22,315 nucleotides of DNA, taken from positions 1-22,315 of IMG/VR virus record IMGVR_UViG_3300023243_000078; one strand, written 5' to 3'. This document shows, one piece after another, positions 19,239 to 22,315 of this stretch. The stretch comes from a virus. The notes beneath the pieces are model-generated. The model did no database searches and was not told the DNA's origin. It saw nothing but the letters and a program-made list of their open reading frames with translations. Every line of letters begins with the position of its first letter. Within the stretch, counting starts at the first letter, position 1. The translations under genes were made by a program, and so were the position numbers.

Positions 19239-19405
19239 TGTTTCTTGCATTGACCTGTTACCTTAAAATTTTTAAACTTTAGTTGCCACTGGATCGTGTT
19301 TAGAGCTTGCTCGCAACTCTGTTGGTCCGGAAATTGCATCTCCACTCTCCCTGGCTGATCGGTTGGGTCGTTTACGTGCATTGCTATTAGTATCAGTATC
19401 CACAT
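19235..19405 (-). CDS. Small membrane-anchored protein with two Cys (cassette copy 2)
   Basis: This 56-aa protein starts MWILILIAMHVNDPTDQPGR and continues VEMQFPDQQSCEQALNTIQW with a second Cys near the end. It matches the copy 1 protein in the hydrophobic start, the H-V/I-N-D-P-S/T-D-Q turn, MQFP, both Cys and the FK-x-FK stretch. AAGGAG lies before the ATG. It lies entirely or nearly entirely within the same strand as the extended 3' end of the phosphoesterase gene, in another frame, and its TGA overlaps the glycosyltransferase ATG. The homology with copy 1 shows that this frame is the ancestral coding one here. Confidence 0.8.
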   Translation of the reverse strand: MWILILIAMHVNDPTDQPGRVEMQFPDQQSCEQALNTIQWQLKFKNFKVTGQCKKQ

Positions 19406-20156
19406 CGTCGCTCTCCTTGGTCCAAGTTACAATTTCCCAACGGCCACAGTGATGTTCTACCAATGCTGTGCATGATTCAACCCAGTCGCCGTCATTCATA
19501 TACACAATGCCATCTATCTCTTTGATCTCTGCATGATGTATATGTCCACATATAACACCATCAAATCCTCGCTTCTTGCAGTAGGCCACTAGGTTCTTTT
19601 CAAACTGGAATATAAAGTCCACAGCCTTCTTAACTCGTGCTTTGAGATATTGGCTAAGGCTCCAGTAGCCAAAGCCCATACGATGCCGGATCCAGTTAAA
19701 TTTACTGTTAGCAGATAGGATAAAGTCATATGCCTTATCGCCTAAGAATGCCAACCAGGGCGCTAGTCTAGTAATACCATCAAACAGATCGCCGTGTGTG
19801 ACTAGGTAGTGTTTGGTGTCTACACCTATGTGTTCAAATTGATTAACAACTTCTACATTACCAAAGTTAATACCATAAGGCATAAGAGGTCTTAGAAATT
19901 CATCGTGATTGCCTGCTACGTAGATTACTCGTGTGCCACGTTTAGCGTGTCCAAGTATACGTCTTACAACGTTGGTATGACTCTGCTTCCAACGCCATTT
20001 GTTTTGTTGTATACGCCAAACATCTAATATATCTCCCACGAGATAAAGTGTTTCGCATGTGTTGTGTTTAAGGAAATTGTTGAGTTTGTCTGCTTGACTA
20101 TCTCTAGTGCCAAGGTGAACGTCAGAAATAAAAATACTGCGATAAGTTTTTAGCAT
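19272..20156 (-). CDS. LpxH-like metallophosphoesterase with read-through tail (cassette copy 2)
   Basis: The 294-aa protein keeps all metallophosphoesterase motifs seen in copy 1: ISDVHLGTRD, VGDILD, AGNHDE, THGD and GHIHHAE, then MNDGDWVESCTALVEHH. Copy 1 ends soon after (THSNPT and stop). Here the stop is lost: the codons reading TAG in copy 1 correspond to AAG, with about nine bases missing before it. The frame then runs on for some 45 residues (ESDDVDTDTNSNARKRPNRS and further), which overlie the small gene in another frame. So the tail is most likely not a conserved domain. Substrate inferred as UDP-diacylglucosamine-like, as for copy 1. Confidence 0.83.
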   Translation of the reverse strand: MLKTYRSIFISDVHLGTRDSQADKLNNFLKHNTCETLYLVGDILDVWRIQQNKWRWKQSHTNVVRRILGHAKRGTRVIYVAGNHDEFLRPLMPYGINFGNVEVVNQFEHIGVDTKHYLVTHGDLFDGITRLAPWLAFLGDKAYDFILSANSKFNWIRHRMGFGYWSLSQYLKARVKKAVDFIFQFEKNLVAYCKKRGFDGVICGHIHHAEIKEIDGIVYMNDGDWVESCTALVEHHCGRWEIVTWTKESDDVDTDTNSNARKRPNRSARESGDAISGPTELRASSKHDPVATKV

Positions 20157-20164
20157 AGTGCTAA

Positions 20165-20199
20165 TATTTATCGCAGCATCGATTACAGTTTGATTACAA
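20165..20199 (-). promoter_or_regulatory. Late-type box GATAAATA plus 17-nt upstream box (copy 2)
   Basis: The minus strand carries TTGTAATCAAACTGTAA (20199-20183), 11 nt, then ATAAATA (20171-20165), then eight nt to the ATG at 20156. The 17-mer and its spacing are identical to those in front of copy 1. Confidence 0.68.
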
Positions 20200-20222
20200 A
20201 ATTAAATTTATTTTGTAGCCGT

Positions 20223-20259
20223 AAAAAGGTGCTCACTTTAAGATATCATTCCGGAGCAC
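20223..20259 (-). terminator. Intrinsic terminator downstream of the 206-aa gene
   Basis: On the minus strand GTGCTC pairs with GAGCAC across a 19-nt loop, and CTTTTT follows. Inside, AGATAT and ATATCT offer an alternative pairing that would compete with it. Confidence 0.6.
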
Positions 20260-20330
20260 GACTTCCTTAATATCTAGCCCAGCAGCCGGGCAACCCAAAA
20301 GCAACGCAAGCGTTCCTAAGGTAGGGTATT
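20260..20330 (-). other. Candidate structured RNA / 3' UTR element
   Basis: The minus strand carries, in order, CTACCTTAGGAAC (shared with 7215-7227), AACG-CTTG-CGTT, GCCC-GGCTGCT-GGGC and half of an AGATAT/ATATCT inverted repeat, ending in the terminator at 20223-20259. Upstream, 20331-20368 contains an AT-rich TTATAAAAT that might be a -10 box. The density of inverted repeats suggests a structured 3' end or a small RNA. Confidence 0.4.
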
Positions 20331-20368
20331 CTATTTTATAATAACAGTGGTGTTTTCACGCATTGTAT

Positions 20369-20989
20369 TTATATTGCTTTCTCAGTGTCTTCGCCTTTCT
20401 TCCAACCTAACAGGTATTCAGCTTTCCAATCGTTCTGAGCAAACGATTTGAGATCCTGCCACTGTGTTCTTTCCTTCCAAACACGATTAGCAGCATCTTG
20501 CCAGTCATTGTGGCGGATGGCATATTCTACATTAAACATACGAGTGTTAAAGTAATCGTAGTCATTGCTGTCGAACTCTACGTGCAGGACTTCAAACACA
20601 GTTCCACAAGGTGCTACTGCATCCAGTGCAAAATCGAATCCCCACTTAACGCGAGTTCGTAATAGATAGTCAGCGGTAGGCACTGTAGCTTTTAATTTTT
20701 CTAACTGTCTTTGAGCTCCATCGCTATAATTACAACGGCATAGAAACATTGCGTGATCTAATATAAGTCCTAGGTCATCTCGTTCTAGATAGAACCACGG
20801 TTGTTGCCAGCAGCAATGATTTAGTATAGGTATATCTATAGGATAATTCATAGCAGCGTAAAACTTCTGTTCTGCTTGATTCAGTTCAAAACCATCTTTG
20901 TCGTAGTATTGGAAATCGTTAGGCTGCAGATCGACTGGATTGGTACAGACAGGATTAGATATTAATGTTATGTCTTGTCTAGCAAACAA
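20369..20989 (-). CDS. Hypothetical protein, 206 aa, probable TTG start
   Basis: The frame opens with TTG at 20989 (MFARQDITLISNPV if read as Met). GGGGGA lies seven nt upstream, and the next ATG (MNYPIDIP) is 47 codons further on, so the TTG is the likely start. The protein is soluble, Trp/Asp/Tyr-rich, with NHCCWQQPWFYLERDD, LDHAMFLCRCNYSDG and VKWGFDFALDAVAPCG as notable segments. Several Cys and His could bind a metal but no standard pattern is complete. Function is not recognised. It stands alone between a terminator and the 174-aa gene. Confidence 0.68.
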   Translation of the reverse strand: MFARQDITLISNPVCTNPVDLQPNDFQYYDKDGFELNQAEQKFYAAMNYPIDIPILNHCCWQQPWFYLERDDLGLILDHAMFLCRCNYSDGAQRQLEKLKATVPTADYLLRTRVKWGFDFALDAVAPCGTVFEVLHVEFDSNDYDYFNTRMFNVEYAIRHNDWQDAANRVWKERTQWQDLKSFAQNDWKAEYLLGWKKGEDTEKAI

Positions 20990-21013
20990 AGTTATTCCCC
21001 CTATTGTTGCGTG

Positions 21014-21538
21014 TTAATCCTTGGCAGTTTTAGCAGCATCTTTCCATGCCTGTGCTGTAGGAGATCCTGGAGCACCTTGCTTTCTACTGGTTCCGGCCTT
21101 CTTGCGTTTGTTTACATTATAGTAAAGACCTTTCTTAGCAGCCTCGTGCATACCGAAGTTGCCTTGCATACGCACTTGTTCTATATCGTTTTTTTCTGCG
21201 TAGTAGTCTACATACAGGGCTAGCTTGAAATCTAATATAGTTAACCCTTTAACGTCAAAGGTACTTGTCTTAACTGTGACTTCCGATACATCTTGTGTGA
21301 CTTCTGCAAAGTGATCCAGCTTCTCTGACAGTCTGTTAACAAAACCCACAAACTCTAGTGCAAGTCTGTGATCTTTGGCCACGTACTTGGCCTGAAGTGT
21401 GAGGTGATCTAGCATTTCCCAGTCTGGTAGGTATTGTGATTTTAAATCGTTAAGGTCGTCGTTCTTGGGCACAAATTCTTCTATGCCTTTGCTGCGAAAC
21501 TTGCCTTCTACTATATCCATAAGGTCTCGAATGTTCAT
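21014..21538 (-). CDS. Hypothetical protein with head-targeting-like leader, 174 aa
   Basis: The start MNIRDLMDIVEGKFRSKGIE has I-V-E before G, like T4 prohead-protease sites. The body is helical and mixed-charge, with VTVKTSTFDVKGLTILDFKL as a possible beta segment. The C-terminus is basic and low complexity (KRKKAGTSRKQGAPGSPTAQ). It overlaps the 140-aa gene by four bases (ATGA) and lies in a minus-strand run with it and the Cys-rich gene. A head-packaged or internal virion protein is the preferred reading. No enzymatic motif was found. Confidence 0.7.
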   Translation of the reverse strand: MNIRDLMDIVEGKFRSKGIEEFVPKNDDLNDLKSQYLPDWEMLDHLTLQAKYVAKDHRLALEFVGFVNRLSEKLDHFAEVTQDVSEVTVKTSTFDVKGLTILDFKLALYVDYYAEKNDIEQVRMQGNFGMHEAAKKGLYYNVNKRKKAGTSRKQGAPGSPTAQAWKDAAKTAKD

Positions 21539-21957
21539 TGTGTTCGGTCCTTGTTGTCAATAGAGCCGCCTGCTACCCATGCACTACAGGCTCGGGTACC
21601 TGCACACTTAAAATGTAAAAAATTACAGTATCCTAGGTCCGCTTTGTGTATTGATGCCATAGCATCTACTGCCTTGTCGTCGCCTTGGATCCCAGATTCT
21701 ATACAGGCCCACATAGTGTCTGATACATCAAAGGAAGAACAGTTTTCACACTTCATTGTCTTGGCAGTCTTTTCGTCTATGTGCCATTGCTTGGCCGCTT
21801 CTTTCCAGTAATTGCCTGGCTCTGCCGGATTGGCTGGACCGTAATGGTGGTTATCTATAGCATTCTGACGATTCTTTAAATTAATATCAATATCGTGTGT
21901 GGCAATAGGACAGCCTTTGTTAGCTGCTTCTACTATGTTTATATACTTTCTATACAT
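21535..21957 (-). CDS. Cys-rich metal/Fe-S-binding-type protein with head-targeting-like leader, 140 aa
   Basis: I choose the ATG at 21957 (MYRKYINIVEAANKG): AGAGAG lies before it, and an earlier start would read backwards into the Cys-rich gene. The leader has I-V-E before A. The C-terminal half holds C70-E-N-C73, C85, C111 in LGYC, C118 and C124 with surrounding Trp and Phe, a spacing seen in a family of marine T4-like phage proteins that probably binds zinc or an iron-sulfur cluster. It overlaps the next gene by four bases. Which metal it binds cannot be told from the sequence. Confidence 0.72.
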   Translation of the reverse strand: MYRKYINIVEAANKGCPIATHDIDINLKNRQNAIDNHHYGPANPAEPGNYWKEAAKQWHIDEKTAKTMKCENCSSFDVSDTMWACIESGIQGDDKAVDAMASIHKADLGYCNFLHFKCAGTRACSAWVAGGSIDNKDRTQ

Positions 21958-22111
21958 AATTTTCTCTCTTAGTTGTAGTTGCTTGACATTCAAAGCATCC
22001 GCATTCAGTACAGTCACATCCGTCAGTCATACAACTGGTTCCACAATGCTTGCCACACCAGCATGGACATCCTTTATTTTCTAAACGCTTGTACGTATCT
22101 TCTTCGTTCAT
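21950..22111 (-). CDS. Metallothionein-like Cys-rich protein, 53 aa
   Basis: The protein begins MNEEDTYKRLENKG and then has ten Cys in 28 residues: C15, 17, 19, 23, 27, 32, 34, 37, 39, 42, as CPCWCGKHCGTSC and GCDCTECGCFEC with one His. The C-x-C and C-x-x-C pairs without hydrophobic core residues are typical of metallothionein-like metal clusters. AAGGAA precedes the ATG. Its TAG overlaps the ATG of the 140-aa Cys-rich gene, so the two metal-binding proteins are probably made together. No known metallothionein signature could be matched by eye; a zinc or iron-sulfur site is an alternative. Confidence 0.72.
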   Translation of the reverse strand: MNEEDTYKRLENKGCPCWCGKHCGTSCMTDGCDCTECGCFECQATTTKRENYV

Positions 22112-22120
22112 AATTATTCC

Positions 22121-22315
22121 TTAGTTAGTTATCGGTATTAATGTTAGTGCCATGGCAGGTCCGATGCTGAATCCGCCAGTAGGAACTGTTGTTTTAACGG
22201 TCACTACTTGTCCTGCAGTCACAGTTGCTATAGTTTGTATTGACATAGGCCAACCACTTACTAGTGATGTTTGTGACTGAGTGCGATTGGAATCAGCGAT
22301 TAGTACACTGTCAAC
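22121..22315 (-). CDS. C-terminal end of a probable tail/structural protein (cut by window edge)
   Basis: The last 64 codons before TAA at 22121 are open to the right edge. The peptide has VDSVLIADSNRTQSQTSLVS, a TIATVTAGQVVTVKTTVPTG segment and ends GPAMALTLIPITN. The alternating polar/hydrophobic strands with a TAGQ-V-T-V motif are typical of the last strands of a jelly-roll/C1q-like receptor-binding domain at the end of tail proteins. The N-terminal part is outside the window, so the assignment rests on this fold pattern only. It is upstream of the Cys-rich gene with ten bases between. Confidence 0.5.
   Translation of the reverse strand, partial: VDSVLIADSNRTQSQTSLVSGWPMSIQTIATVTAGQVVTVKTTVPTGGFSIGPAMALTLIPITN

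Noticed and set aside
21957-22017. Upstream extension of the 140-aa gene to an earlier ATG at 22017
   Set aside because: The extra 20 residues overlap the Cys-rich gene in another frame, and a ribosome-binding site lies just before 21957.
1-22315. tRNA genes, CRISPR arrays, insertion sequences, integrase or attachment sites
   Set aside because: None seen: no cloverleaf, no regularly spaced repeats and no recombinase motif on either strand.

Overview
The window looks like part of a T4-like (tailed, contractile-type) phage genome from an AT-rich marine lineage. Signs of this are: a class Ia ribonucleotide reductase gene at the left edge; a Mtd-N/beta-helix tail protein; an MGME1/RecB-type PD-(D/E)XK nuclease; a NifU-like protein; many small overlapping genes of unknown function of the kind found in marine T4-like phages; and short T4-type late promoters (xTAAATA). 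The host is probably a Gram-negative bacterium: the window has LpxH-like phosphoesterases, a sugar-nucleotide dehydrogenase, glycosyltransferases and near-consensus sigma-70 promoters. No tRNA, rRNA, CRISPR array, transposase or integrase was seen.

Layout. 1-3490 (minus strand): start of nrdA, a hypothetical gene, a tail fibre/spike-like protein, then nuclease + NifU-like genes under a sigma-70 extended -10 promoter. 3494-10786 (minus): a virion/late block of tightly overlapping small genes under several late promoters. It includes a scaffold-like 341-aa protein, two paralogous basic proteins, a coiled-coil membrane protein, and an adjacent polymerase-beta-like nucleotidyltransferase and ligase-like (KxDG) nucleotidyltransferase. 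Many proteins here, and two near the right end, begin with a short peptide ending in L/I-x-E followed by A/G/S. This resembles the capsid-targeting leaders that the T4 prohead protease removes.

10853-14029: a plus-strand class 3 lipase, then a minus-strand envelope-sugar block (compact UDP-sugar dehydrogenase; glycosyltransferase, small membrane protein and LpxH-like phosphoesterase). 14140-17208 (plus): a late promoter, a structured leader, five tiny genes, a DoxX-like membrane protein, a small membrane protein, an alpha/beta hydrolase, a conserved hypothetical and a 5'(3')-deoxyribonucleotidase with a perfect sigma-70 promoter. 17223-20199 (minus): an Ala/Thr-rich coiled-coil membrane protein, a two-helix membrane protein, then a second, diverged copy of the glycosyltransferase / small protein / phosphoesterase cassette. 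20369-22315 (minus): hypothetical and virion-like proteins, an unusually cysteine-rich 53-aa protein and the end of a probable tail protein.

Main points of interest: (i) the duplicated three-gene envelope cassette, with a shared 17-nt upstream box at identical spacing and loss of a stop codon in the second copy; (ii) the set of proteins with T4-like head-targeting leaders, including the two nucleotidyltransferase-fold enzymes; (iii) late promoters placed so close to start codons that transcripts should be leaderless or nearly so; (iv) repeated 5' and 3' UTR structures. All functions are inferred from motifs read by eye; no database search was possible.
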